From: Rhyzopertha dominica
Taxonomy: Eukaryota; Arthropoda; Insecta; Coleoptera; Bostrichidae
DNA: 64,000 nt
Assembly (NCBI GenBank): GCA_025024175.1
Contig: QCXZ01000064.1
Location: 8,618,001 to 8,682,000 of the forward strand
Direction: 5' to 3'
The notes beneath the pieces were generated by a model. That model was not told the DNA's origin and searched no databases. It worked only from the letters and a program-made list of their open reading frames with translations. Both the position numbers and the translations under genes were made by a program. This document shows positions 37,724-49,189 of this stretch, one piece after another; within the stretch, counting starts at the first letter, position 1; each line of letters opens with the position of its first letter.

Positions 37724-38074
37724 TAATAATGATACAGTAAGTGCCGTGGGGGCCTGCTGTCAAATTGAAGTATGCAGTTGCATGCCAATTTGTCAGGCTA
37801 CAGGTCACTTCCTTTAGGAAGTAGTTCCCATTAAGGCAGCTAGGTGGCTTTGTCATCATGTCAGTGTAATGCTGACAGATGGCATTGCCATTCTAATTTC
37901 TTACTTTCATCATACCATTGCTTTGGTATATAAGCAAAACCAGGTCTATGCCGTGTTGTCTACACTAGACCTAAACTGCACTGATGAGCTGTAATGACAG
38001 CGAAATAGTACTATCTGCAGTTGGTTGAGGTGTAGACAGCACAGCATAGACAATGCATTTTAATAATGATACAG
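37724..38074 (+). mobile_element. Hammerhead-bearing retroposon, copy B (longest copy)
   Basis: A 323-bp insertion (37738-38060) is bracketed by perfect 14-bp direct repeats TAATAATGATACAG at 37724-37737 and 38061-38074. The 3' third is a complete hammerhead ribozyme (37944-38051), followed by a short ATGCATTTT tail. Two small hairpins occur in the body (for example ACTTCCTTTAGGAAGT near 37807-37822). No open frame exists, and no clear tRNA, 5S or 7SL head is seen. Long exact duplication plus the 5'-truncated sister copy at 19273-19422 indicates copying through RNA rather than cut-and-paste. Confidence 0.85.
37944..38051 (+). ncRNA. Type I hammerhead ribozyme, copy B
   Basis: Core CTGATGA (37981-37987) and CGAAA (38001-38005) enclose helix II, a perfect GCTGT/ACAGC stem with loop AATG. 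Helix III is ATAG/CTAT with a two-base loop. The cleavage triplet ATC ends at 38015, placing scission between 38015 and 38016. Helix I: AACTGCA with TGCAGTT, internal loop, GTCTACAC with GTGTAGAC, then a further stem to GTCTATG / CATAGAC. Relative to copy A one helix I pair changes G-C to A-T on both strands and a helix II G-U becomes G-C, so pairing is conserved while sequence drifts. Confidence 0.93.
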
Positions 38075-39203
38075 CTCACAAAAATTAATTCTCTAGTAGC
38101 GAGCGGAACACGAAATTCTGTGGATTCTTTCCTTTGGACTGCAACTACAACAACAGTATTATAGGCAACAATTCGTACACCGCACTATCAGCAGCACAAA
38201 GCAGCAGCCGTAGAACATGGGAACTAAGGTGTGTGTACTAAAACAGAATTATTGTCAATTATTGTGTTATTGTTGTTCTCATAAATTATTCCAAATGTTA
38301 AAAATTTCATTATAGGTACCTACTTCAGCAATTTAAGTAAAATATTTCTTAAAACAACTGTATATAAAAGTTGCCATATTAGTTTAGTTGTATTGTGAAT
38401 GAAATTGAAAGTGTTATTATACAGGCTTTATTAAAATAAATAATAAAACATGTTTAAATGAATAAAATAGATAGGTAAATAAAACACAAGCAACAAGCAT
38501 CTACATTGCAATTAGACCTTTAAGGTATGTACTTAAAATAAAGCTTATGTATGTAGCATTATTACTTATTACACTATTACTAAAACTGCAGGGGTGATAT
38601 TTTGTAATTACCAAGAAATATCACTATTAAACAAATATATTCTCCTAAAAGTAGAGCTAATTCAACTTTATGTTGTCTCTAGTTATTTCCATAACTCAAT
38701 TCACATTTTTCTATTTCAAACCTAGGAAATATTCTATTTTTAAAATTATGAGATAATTTGTCGACACTAGACATACCTAAACAAGCATATGCTTTTTTGC
38801 TATGCATATAACATGTCGAGTGTCTTTTGTACCAGAATTAAGCTTAATATTTATATTTATAGTATGGTCAACTAAATGCCACAATAGGTTTCCAAATTTT
38901 TGCAATCTTCACAATTTCCTACAACCACACTATAAATAATAATAACAATAATAATCAGGCAAAAAATATAACTTACATCAGACAGTACAACATCAATATC
39001 TAACATTCTGTAATTGTAACTCTATAAGGCACCACACGCCTTTTCATACTCCTCAGCATTTAGTTCATAAGGTAAGTCAACACCCACCGGCCGAGTCCAA
39101 ATTTAACATTGAATTTATTTCTAAACCAAAATTTAAAAGATAGTAACAAAATGAACAAACATGGGTGTTCAAAATACTTTTTATTAAATTATAAATATAC
39201 ACT
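38075..39203. other. Intergenic DNA downstream of ATXN10
   Basis: AT-rich, with ATA/ATT-rich microsatellite-like patches near 38935-38955. No frame is supported. It includes the 3' flank of the minus-strand ATXN10. Confidence 0.5.
39180..39185 (-). terminator. Candidate ATXN10 poly(A) signal
   Basis: AATAAA on the minus strand lies about 19 bases after the stop codon at 39204-39206. It is close but in range for a short 3' UTR; an alternative signal may lie further on (about 39115). Confidence 0.45.
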
Positions 39204-40837
39204 CTACATTTGCAATTTTTTTAAAGTATCCAATGGTACAACTGAGATTTCACTGTTTCCATCAGCATGTAGTGTTAGCCCTAATTCTTGTAAAAGAGAC
39301 GAATCAACAACTCCCTGTTTTGTAAGTGATCCTATAATAGACTGATTGGCAGGATTTCCATCACACAAGTTTTTTATAGCTAAGATGCACCACTGCATGA
39401 TAACTAAGACCATCATTAAGGCTAACTTATAAAAAGCTAAATACAAACATCTGACATCTGATTTTTATTATTAGTAAGATTTGAAAAGTTGTTATAAAAG
39501 ATGAGTTACAAAAAAAGGATACAAGGATTGCGAGCATCCATGTTGCAACAGTCCAATATTACAGGTATGATTTCGATTTCTCTCAGCTGTAAATTATAAT
39601 AGGAAGTAATGAAAAAAATAACTTGACAAACTCACCTCATCTTGGTTACGTTTATTCTTCCAACACATGTTACCCAACAACCTGATCAAATCAGCCTTTA
39701 TTCCAAATGCAGGATGATGTTTGATATCATCAGCTGGGCTTGTTAATTCTGATAGCCTCTGAATTGCCGTGAAATTATTTTTTGTGTCCTTCCCCAANAA
39801 ATGAATACTTTTAAGCAAATATGAACAAGTCACCAATAAACTCTTATCATTCTGTAAGTTTTTTAAATATTTCTCAATACCACTTAAAGAAGATAAAACA
39901 GATAACAATTTGCAAGCTTCAACAGGATCGATATTGTCTATATCCTGATCACCAGCCTTTAAAATGCAGTCAGAAGTATCTTTAAAAACCTGTGTGATTA
40001 TTGTTACAAATTCAGCAGGTAGAAGGAAATTGTCCTTATGGATATTTTCAGATACTACATCCAAAATTATCAATCTATGAGTAATTTTAAAAGCCTTATA
40101 ATTAGAATAAAACTCCTTTGTTTGTAGTAAAATTTCCATTATAAACGTTAAATATTCATTATCGTGTTGCTTCTCGTATTCTTCTAAAAAAACATCATAT
40201 ATGTTCTCATCAACATATTTGACATTTCCATCTGTATTCTTCATTACATTGTAAAATAAAGCAGAAGTTATATATGAAAGCTCAGTATGCTGTAAACAGC
40301 ATATAAGAATTGAACCAAGTCTTTCTAAGATAAATTTCCTGTCATTTGCATAAATTGTGCAATTTGAAAGGCTTTGTAAAATAAGTTTTGCTGTATGTAT
40401 GTTGCACATATCAGATGACGTAAATTTTTTTAACAGAAAGTCACAATCATCTACAAAATTTTCATCGTTAACTAAAGCAGTCTGAAATTTTTCGTTAAGT
40501 GCATAGTTCCTTATAGCTTTAAAGACAGAAAGACAAGCATCTGATATTACAGTATCAAAGCAGTTGTTTTTGTTTTCTTTCAATGTAGTTGTTAGTTTGC
40601 AGACTGCATTTACAAGAAACTCTTTCACTTCAGAAGAATAAGCGAACCTGTAAAATAATAACATTAGCATTTCTGAATACATGAAAATCATAAATGTAAC
40701 TACGGTAAAGGTTTTCCACTCATTTTATCAATTGTTATCTTAAAGGTTTTGTCCAGAACCTCAACTATAGGAGACCATTCATTATTGCACAAGCAAGTCT
40801 GAAGATGAGATATGTCGACATCAACGTTTACTTCCAT
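39204..40837 (-). CDS. ATXN10: Ataxin-10
   Basis: Four exons on the minus strand, derived by eye from splice consensus and frame continuity: 40837-40704, 40647-39636, 39586-39523 and 39403-39204, totalling 1410 bases and 469 residues, close to the roughly 475 of mammalian ataxin-10. The start is the first ATG after an in-frame stop (protein begins MEVNVDVD). The C-terminus carries the conserved Atx10 homology domain, recognisable as KADLIRLLGNMCWKNKRNQD, then IPVILDCCNMDARNP, FIMQWCILAIKNLCDGNPAN. The rest is helical, consistent with the armadillo-like fold of the family. Ataxin-10 is a cytosolic scaffold linked to neuronal survival and cytokinesis in animals. One ambiguous base falls in exon 2 (39797). 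Start codon faces PSMA5, 946 bases away. Confidence 0.9.
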
Positions 40838-41783
40838 TTCGTAGTCATACTCAAACCATTCCAATACCTATACTTGCTAATAATATATGCTACAACAGTC
40901 ATTAATCATCTGAAGATGTTAATTAAAATAGTTAATAACTATTTTTCACACCTCGTGGCGAACAGCAACTAAACAAAATATTTAAAGTTTAAAATTTAAA
41001 CGCTTAGATTGGAGGTTATGGCTTATGTTCGTGCGTGTATGCCATTTAGCACAGTACAGGCCTGTACCATATCTCATGAAGTTTTAAAACTCACATTACT
41101 TTATTATTATACAGTAATAGCAACTCAGTCATTCAATACTAGTGCTAGTAATATATTCTCTGAAAAATTTAAATAGCATAAATGTCAAGTTATAATTCGA
41201 ACAATTAACTTTAATTAGACAAAAGTAATATATTTACCACACTAATATGCATAATGGCAACGCTGGATTAATTAAGCACGTTAGACGTCATTGTCGTTTA
41301 CTAAGTGCCAAACGTCAGAAATTGAAAAATTAACCTAACTTTTTCTATGATTCTAACAGAAGTGCAGTGTCACCCGCTTTACTTGTGCCGTGTAGTTAAT
41401 TGTTGTCCACTATTTCTTTGAATTAAGTTGGAATAACAAGTTAGAAACTGAATAAATTACCCGTTTGCAAAAACTTTAAAGCATACTTTGATTTGCTGTT
41501 AGTAGCTGCAGTTGAAACAAACACAAGTGCTTTAATCACCGGTATCGTTTTCCTTTTGTGGAAGATACATTCTCTCAAAGGTAGGTACAGAAGTATAATT
41601 ATTTTCAAGCGATTAGTTATTAGAATGCCGCTATATTTAGTGTTGTTATGTGAAGAAAATTAATTTGTTTTGCATTGTCATGAATCTGAACATATCCATA
41701 ACCTAACTTAATGTGCCAGAGGTTCAAGTTTAGTTCAATAAGTGTATTATGGAATTATTATAACATAATAATTCTTATTACAG
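40838..41783. promoter_or_regulatory. Divergent promoter region and PSMA5 5' UTR exon
   Basis: The ATXN10 start codon (minus) and the PSMA5 start codon (plus) are separated only by this interval, which must hold both promoters. A splice donor AAAG|GTAGGT at 41580/41581 and the acceptor TTACAG at 41778-41783, directly abutting the PSMA5 ATG, indicate a non-coding first PSMA5 exon ending at 41580 and a 203-base intron. No clear TATA box was found, as is common for housekeeping genes. Confidence 0.65.
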
Positions 41784-44700
41784 ATGTTTTTAACGAGAAG
41801 CGAATATGACAGAGGAGTAAATACCTTCTCTCCAGAAGGACGATTGTTTCAAGTCGAATACGCAATTGAAGCAATAAAGCTAGGCTCTACTGCTATTGGC
41901 ATTCGCACAAACGAAGGTGTTGTTTTAGCTGTCGAAAAGCGAATCACTTCTCCACTAATGGAACCAACCACAATAGAAAAAATAGTAGAAGTGGAAAAAC
42001 ATATAGGATGTGCATTTTCTGGTCTTATGGCAGACTCACGAACCCTTATAGACAGGTAATTTAATTATTTTTATACAATTAGTTCCATAGTTATTTTGTC
42101 AACTGAGAATTTTTTACAATAATTATTTTTGTTATCTGCTACTTATTTTGATAAATATCTTCACAGAAAGGAAATAATTATCAATGTGTGGTTCTAGTAG
42201 TAGCATAAAATGTTCATGTATGAGATCAGAGATTGTTATTTATCTACATGTTTGGTAGAAAAAAAAACATGTCTGTTAGTGAGTAATAAATATTTTAGAT
42301 ACTTTTATTGATGTTAGATGATAGTTCTGATTTTGGACAGTTCTAGTTCAAAATCTCAGCTTTAGCTGTACCTACTTTTGATTTTGGCTAAAATAATTCA
42401 AACTACTTAATTTTAAAATACGAACTCTGATGTAATAATAAGTAAAATGTAACCTTTCACATAAACAAGGCAACTCTTTAAAAAAAATCATTTAAATACT
42501 GTTTCACATTATCGAGAATCATTTATTTTCGGGTTAAGCATTATATGACTTATAACAATAAATATTTCATGAAAAGAGTAAACTATAATTTGCTGATGTC
42601 ATTGTGTCAAAAACTAAAAAGATAAGCATTTATAATTTATGATACGCCTAAAAGACCTAATTTTACATCAGTTTTTAACTTTAGTAGGTTATGGTGGTTA
42701 ATACAAACTTAATTAACGTAGCAACATGATGTGGTAATGGAGCATTTATAATACAAGTCTACAAAAATATTGGAATATTAAGCAATAGAATTGGCCAAAA
42801 ATTTTTAGCTTCAAAGAGGAATCCATATGCTTGGAGTGGACAACAAAAAGCTACTGCTAGAATGCTTTCAAAAATTTTGACTTATGTAGTTCATGCTATT
42901 GAACTTCAAATTTTCCTTTGTACATAAACATAGCATGGAAATTGCTTAAATTACAGAAACGTTTTGTATCTTTTGCCGGCCATTTTTCCAGCACCTTTAA
43001 GTTGCGCTTAGCCGATGCCGTTCCTGAGGATTTTCGTGGTGGTGATCACTCTCCGAGTTTTGGTGTCGGTGTGAATGTGCTGCATCGGTTCCGTGTGTGT
43101 CCTGAGGAAATTACCCGTGCCGCCAAAAAATTGAAGCCTTCGATGACTATGGGCCCGGATAACATTCCAAGTTTTCTAGTTAAGGACTGTATTTCTTGTC
43201 TGTGTCAACCTCTTAGTTTTATTTTTAACTTAATTTTAACTAATGCTGTATATCCTGCTGCTTGGAAAGTATCGAAAGTTTATCCTGTTTTCAAGTCCGG
43301 TGATAAAACTAACATACAAAATTACAGACCGATTGCTAATATTTGCAATTTTTCGAAATTGTTTGAATGTATTTTATCGGACGTTCTCTACAGTCATTTT
43401 TCGTCATTAACTATTGCTGAACAACATGGTTTTATTAGAGGAAAATCCACTCTAACCAATTTATGTGAATTTGTACAAAATTTGTCAAGTGCACTTGACG
43501 CAAGGTTGCAGGTCGATGTAGTTTATACGGATATGTCTAAGGCATTTGATACTGTGGACGTGGATATTCTCCTGAGCAAGCTGGATAGCATCGGTCTCTG
43601 TGATAATCTTATCAAATTGTTTCATTCAATGTTGCACGGTAGAAGGCAGTTTGTTGAATATAGAAATGTTAAATCCGCACAATTTAATACACCAACTGGT
43701 GTGACACAAGGCTCAATTCTTGGTCCTTTACTTTTCAATATTTACATTAATAGTGTGAAGGAGCAGTTGTCATGTCCGTTTTTGCTATACGCAGATGATT
43801 TAAAAATATTCAATGTAATTAATGCGGAATCTGATTGTGTTGCATTGCAGAAGTCTATTGATTCCTTTGTTCAGTGGTGTAGCCACAATAGACTGACAGT
43901 CAATATCTCTAAATGTTGTGTACTAACGTGTTCTCGCAAAATCAGTAATTTTACTTTTGATTATAATATAAATGGCATTATTTTGGAGAAACGCTCTCGA
44001 GTTCGGGATCTTGGCGTCGTCATTGATAGTCAGCTGTCCTTCTCTCCGCACATTGAAAAAATTTGTGAGGATGCTTTGAAGATGCTCGGTTTTGTAAAGA
44101 GAAATACCAGAGGTTTTGTAAATATTGATACGCTCTTGTCTTTGTATTATTGTTATATTAGAAACAAATTAGAATACTGTTCATTGGTCTGGAGCCCCCA
44201 TTATGACAATCATGTAAATGCCCTGGAAAGAGTTCAACGAAGGGGTTTGAAATATTTGTATTTTGTTAAATATCACGCTTATCCTGTACAAAACTACCCA
44301 CAATGTGTTTTACTTGCAACTTTTCTCAATCTGCGTTAGCCGATAGAAGATGCTACTCTTCTGTTTTGTTTTCGTATAAGTTAGTTGATGGCACTTTTGT
44401 ATCTCAACCATTGTTACAGATGCTAAAATTTCAGATCCCGCGACCAGCTAGTAGATACACTACTCTGTTTAGCTATGAAGTCACTAGTACCATGCATCAC
44501 TTTAATTCTCCACTATATACTGCTGTGAGAAACTATAATAAGTACAACCAAACCCTTGACCTGTTTTGTGGTAGTAGCTTAACATTTAAGAAAATTTCTA
44601 AAANTGTAATAACTGGTATTCCATAGTGTTTATTCCTCGAATTCCACTCTGACTTTATGTACCTTTTTTTTTCTTTTCATTATTGTCTTTGTTATACATA

Positions 44701-44830
44701 AATTCATTCATTTTTTGTATTCTTTGAATTATAGAATCTAGTTCAATTTGTGCATACATGAACATTTTTGCTGATTGTTTCTGTTTTTGTATTTATCCTG
44801 TAATTGGACTTAATTGTCTGCTGGATAATA

Positions 44831-44875
<45 letters not shown>

Positions 44876-45635
44876 CTTACATTGAACGTCAAATTACTAA
44901 TGAAATTGCTTTTATTAACATGGAACTTAATAAGTGTATACTAAAATATATATGTGTACTCTTCATTGAATTATTAAGGCACATTTAAGCTTGACGTGGT
45001 TTATTATTTAGAGTTAGTATGTGCAACTTATTTAATAAGTCTCCTTTTCACCTATTTTTTAGCTTTTATCTGTACATCGAAGTATTGTACAATTGATTAT
45101 GTTTTAGGGCACGTGTCGAATGTCAGAACCACTGGTTTATTTACAATGAAAACATGAGTGTTGAGTCTTGTGCTCAAGCTGTATCAAACTTAGCTATACA
45201 GTTTGGTGATTCAGATGATGACGGTGCTGCAATGTCACGTCCATTTGGTGTGGCAATATTATTTGCTGGCATTGATGAGAAGGGACCTCAGCTGTATCAT
45301 ATGGATCCGTCAGGTATGTATCCACAAGAAACCTTGATTTTGAACGATTTTTAGGGTAGTATTTTAAAACACTTGTTATATAAGGTACCTTCGTTGAGTT
45401 CGATGCTAAAGCCATTGGATCTGGTTCAGAAGGTGCTCAGCAGAGCTTGCAAGAAATGTATCATCGCAGCATGACTTTAAAGGAAGCGGCCACAGCTGCA
45501 TTAACTATTCTGAAGCAAGTCATGGAGGAAAAACTAAATTCCTCCAACGTTGAAGTAATGACAATGACTCCTGGTGAACTATTTCACATGTTCACAAAAG
45601 AACAAGTCGAAGAGGTAATTGCTACGATTGCATAA
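41784..45635 (+). CDS. PSMA5: Proteasome subunit alpha type-5
   Basis: Coding exons 41784-42055, 45108-45313 and 45385-45635 join in frame across GT-AG introns to 729 bases, 242 residues, the family norm being 241-244. The protein opens [20 protein letters not shown] and continues [15 protein letters not shown], the proteasome alpha-subunit N-terminal signature whose helix gates the 20S core. Downstream blocks include [11 protein letters not shown] across the exon 1/2 junction, [17 protein letters not shown], the [21 protein letters not shown] junction and a [17 protein letters not shown] segment. Alpha-5 sits in the outer rings of the 20S proteasome in cytosol and nucleus and has no peptidase activity. 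Intron 2 (42056-45107) contains a LINE insertion in sense orientation; intron 3 is 71 bases. An alternative C-terminal exon is possible (46465-46566). Confidence 0.97.
42960..44875 (+). mobile_element. 5'-truncated non-LTR retrotransposon in PSMA5 intron 2
   Basis: The frame 42918-44339 (473 codons) encodes a nearly intact reverse transcriptase: MGPDNIPSF (about residue 78), [49 protein letters not shown] (about 262), YADDLKIF (catalytic box at 291-294), then [18 protein letters not shown] and [15 protein letters not shown] frameshift near 44290-44340 separates the C-terminal tail (LADRRCYSS...[10 protein letters not shown], to 44626). The element lacks endonuclease and ORF1, so it is 5'-truncated near 42960, where base composition changes. 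It ends at AATAAAGT plus an (ATT)n run, 44834-44875. It belongs to the Jockey/CR1 group; clade not resolved. It is the best-preserved LINE here; fragments at 32.6 and 63.4 kb look related. Confidence 0.88.
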
Positions 45636-46464
45636 TTTTATAAATATATTTTTTAAAGAAAATTAGAATCTAAGCACTTAAAATTTGTGAAACTATTAGG
45701 CACATCATGGTAATTTTTATTTGATTTTTATTTAAAATTTCAAGATTTTTACACAATGAAATTGAAAATTACAATGGTGTATGATTTTTACTTTTTAAAT
45801 TGGTTAAATTTCAGATTTACTAAAATATGTGTAAATGTTGCGGAGTTCACATTTGCTGGTAGAAAGCTAAATATTTAACAATAACACTTTTCATTCAATG
45901 TACAGCAAATTATCATTGTGGATGATAAATTTAGTCAACTTTGTTTTTTGTTTTCATGCATGTTGAATTTCAAAACATTTTAACATATTTACATAAAAAC
46001 ATGAGAAATGGAAAACCACATATGATAAGAATGGTTGTTGTATGTAAGATACTGTTAAATTGAATGAAAGATTATAGATTTATAGGAATATGCTGAAATG
46101 CAATGAAGTTTGTAAACATGTAAAGCGTATCAAACTTCCTAACATTTGATGTGCAAAATAATTTCATAAGGAAAACAAACTCATTGCTTGGATTATGGGA
46201 CTGGAATAATAGCTATTTTCATAATTCTGATCATATTTAAAAAACAATTATGTCCCTACAATTGATTTTAAAATATGAGAAATATTTTTCATGTAGTATT
46301 ATTGTATTATGTTGTAGCTTATTTCCAATAGAATACATTTTACACAACTTTAAGTTACAATCAGAAGTGATGATCATGTTTGAAATGTTATTATAGGCTT
46401 TACAGATTACAGTGTGCATATGTNTAGCGTAAAGNAATGATCTATAACCTAATNTACTTTACAG
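45636..46464 (+). other. PSMA5 3' UTR or last intron
   Basis: AT-rich sequence after the canonical stop. Its first bases are part of the final coding sequence of the canonical form, but if the donor GAG|GTAATT at 45614/45615 is used this would be an intron. No clear AATAAA occurs close to the canonical stop; the nearest are at 46621 and 46644. Confidence 0.4.
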
Positions 46465-46566
46465 GCCCTAAATCGTATTGTCCCCGTTGAACAGCAGCAA
46501 AAAGATAAATATCCACCAGGACCAATCCCCATGCGCACAGAATCTGATTATCGTGTTATAGCTTAA
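46465..46566 (+). CDS. Exon-like segment: alternative PSMA5 C-terminus or last exon of an unknown gene
   Basis: An acceptor CTTTACAG (46457-46464) is followed by 33 open codons (ALNRIVPVEQQQKDKYPPGP, then IPMRTESDYRVIA) and TAA. Two AATAAA signals follow at 46621-46626 and 46644-46649. Its phase 0 start fits the donor at 45614/45615 inside the last PSMA5 coding exon, where splicing would replace the terminal VIATIA by this peptide. Codon composition is richer in G+C than the flanks and looks coding. I do not recognise the peptide. It could instead end a separate gene whose other exons I failed to find. Confidence 0.5.
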   Translation, partial: ALNRIVPVEQQQKDKYPPGPIPMRTESDYRVIA

Positions 46567-46620
46567 TAATTTTCTCATAATTTCTGTCATTGTAAAACAA
46601 GTTTTGTAAGTTTACTGCAG

Positions 46621-46649
46621 AATAAACAGTTTGTTTTTCCAGAAATAAA
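46621..46649 (+). terminator. Two poly(A) signals
   Basis: AATAAA at 46621-46626 and 46644-46649, 55-83 bases after the stop of the exon-like segment; they probably end the PSMA5 transcription unit. Confidence 0.55.
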
Positions 46650-46859
46650 GAGTTTACTATTTATGCTACAAATTCATATTTGGATTCACTTGTCAATTTT
46701 TTTAACTGTGTAAATTTAGTAATTTCTAATTTTTATTGTAAAAACTTCAGAAGTTTTAGGATTTACTAGATCATCATCACAATGTAGTTAAACAGGTATA
46801 ATTTCTATTACATCGAGGGATATTTAAAAATTATGTTTCTGATAAGATTTATCTTAGAG

Positions 46860-47790
46860 GCATATACTATGTGTCCCATTAGTACTTAACAATTTTGAAT
46901 ATGTTAAAATGTGTGTAAATTTTTAGTTGTCATTATGCCTTTTGCACGAAAGCACTCTATGAACACATGTATGTTGAGAAAAGTCAATCACTCAAACAAC
47001 AACATCAAAAAAGCACCGAACAAAGTAACGATGCTTTTATGTATCCAGATTTTCAACATTGCTGAAAACACAGAATGAAAATGATTATTACGACATCCAA
47101 AGAGTGTATGAACTGATGCAAACATTGAGGCAGTCGAGCGTTCGGTAATAAAACAGCCTTGACAAATCATAAAAGAAACCTTAATCTCAATTGGAATTGT
47201 CCTGAAAACAGTTATTGTATACATATTGCAATCAGATTTAAATCTAAAGCTCTACAAAATTCAGATTGTCCAGGCTCTAACTGAGAATAACTATATTTTA
47301 GGATTGTATTTGGTAAATACAAAAAAAATTCATTAACTTCAGTAAAATCTTCTTCAGTGACGAAGCTTACCTTAAGACATCTACAAGAACTGGCATCTTT
47401 GTATCACAAATGCCCATCACTCTTAAAGTGACTATATGGGTTGCCATGTTCGTGAACTGCATCTTTAAAGAACATGGACATAGCAGTGACAGTAAATTCG
47501 GACCAGCCCCCAGCTTTAGGTATGTGTCTACACATGGTTTCAGCAAGATGGNGATGTTATTGCATGCTCACCTAGGAGCCTAGACTTAATCCCACTAGAT
47601 TTTTTTTCTGGGGGGNTACCNTCAGTGTACTGTCTCCCAAAACTGTATGTTTTCTGGAAGAGTTGAAGACAAATGTTTCAGAAAAATTCAGTCAATCTAT
47701 CTCCAGGCCACTTCTTCATAAAGTTTTCAGGAATATTCATAATATGTGCTTTAAAGCATATTATCAGTGACCTGAATAATATAATATAAA
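46860..47790 (+). mobile_element. Mariner-type transposase, degenerate
   Basis: The plus strand in shifting frames resembles an insect DDE transposase. LKLYKIQIVQALTENNY (near 47240-47292) matches the KPYK-QLVQ-L---D segment, and near 47545-47620 MLLHAHLGA and an LDFF-W-GGY-like stretch precede the VEDKCFRKIQ-like C-terminus. Stops are frequent and three ambiguous bases occur. Termini were not identified. Confidence 0.6.
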
Positions 47791-49189
47791 AGAAAAAATT
47801 AAAATTACACTTAAAGTCAAACAGTTGGATAGTATTTTTGTTCTTACAGTTACCTTGAATTAATGTAATTTTCCTAAATCTTCAGAAATCCACTTTTTTA
47901 ATAATTAATATTGTTTTGTACTTCTTATCAATGTTTATAGTTCTTGATCAGCTTTAGCATCCATAACTCCACATAATCAACATATATGAATAGTTTTAAT
48001 ATTACATTGCTTAACACACACTTTTAGTAATGCAATTTATTTAAGAAAAGTATGAAGAGTTGGAATTTCAGCAGGTAACTGTCTGAATAAAAGTTTCTTC
48101 CATTTTTGGGTATCTGACTTCTTAATTAACCGAAGGGTATAGGTATGTTAACTATGGCATTTATGCAGCCTAATATAGCAAACTGTTTCCTATTCAGTTA
48201 TTATTATATATTATTTGATAATTGATTTTAAGAACTATTAAACTGAAAAATAGCCAAGGTGTACACTTATGATCACGTTACACTTTTTTTTAAGGAATAC
48301 TTAAAAAACTCACCTTTTTAAGGTTGAATTAAAAAAAATGTTTTTGCAGTAGTATCCAGTTTTGTCTTTTATAAACAATTTCAGCATGTACAGGCAAATT
48401 CATGCCATCTCTTTGTTCTTTCACCAATGTATCTGTCACAGAGTAATGGCTGTAAAAACATGATGTCAGTGAAAAAATCATCATTAATGATTGTGATAAA
48501 TAAATATGTAAATGTAATTCTTTTGCAATAAGATGATATTTGATCAGCTGAAATCCATTTTTTATTTAAGTATTTCGTGATGTAGGTATTGAAATTTGCT
48601 ATATTTTGTGAGGCACATCCAGCCTAGAGTAGAGTGACCAAGAATATTAAGCAGATTCTTCAATGGGTCACATAGGAGGCTTGCTGAATATCTCAGCTTG
48701 TTAACTTTTCGAATATTATATACCGAGTTTCTTTATTGTTTAGTGTAGCTCTTAATGTAATATTGTTCTTTTTAATTACTGAAAAGTATGTTAGAAATAT
48801 TTTTATCAAATACTTTAATTTTGTATGTAGCCGAAAATAATAAGTATACTGTGTGATATATTAATTAATTTTTATTTACAGAATAATAATTTCACTAAGA
48901 TTCTCTAAATATATAATGCTGTTACATCAATACCAACTAAGATAATGTGATTCATAAATATTCTGTACTTTAATTTTGTATCTTATTTGAGTATGCAAAT
49001 TGCATTTGCAAGAGAAGATAATTTTCAATGAACTACGTAGGCTACAACAATATATACAAATTTATTTGCCAGTTCGGCCAGTTCGATATATGTCACAAAA
49101 GGGTTGCCTAAACATAAGGGGATCTTAAATCAATTACGTTAACAAAGAACATTTGATATCCCCAAATATACGGGGTGTCTCACATTATG
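47791..49189. other. No gene seen
   Basis: AT-rich. A TACGGGGTGTCTCAC motif near 49169 resembles a mariner-like terminus and may mark the edge of the following palindromic element. Confidence 0.45.

Noticed and set aside
41784..42059. PSMA5 first coding exon as a complete 91-residue gene
   Set aside because: The frame runs into intron sequence; a proper donor at 42055/42056 and downstream exons complete the 242-residue protein.
42720..42905. Roughly 65-codon open stretch in PSMA5 intron 2 just before the LINE
   Set aside because: Open but without a start, clear splice sites or recognised family; could be chance or repeat-derived.
44758..44988. 76-codon frame containing a poly-leucine run
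   Set aside because: It is the translated (ATT)n microsatellite tail of the LINE.
45194..45415. Minus-strand frame opposite PSMA5
   Set aside because: Shadow of the real PSMA5 exons on the other strand.
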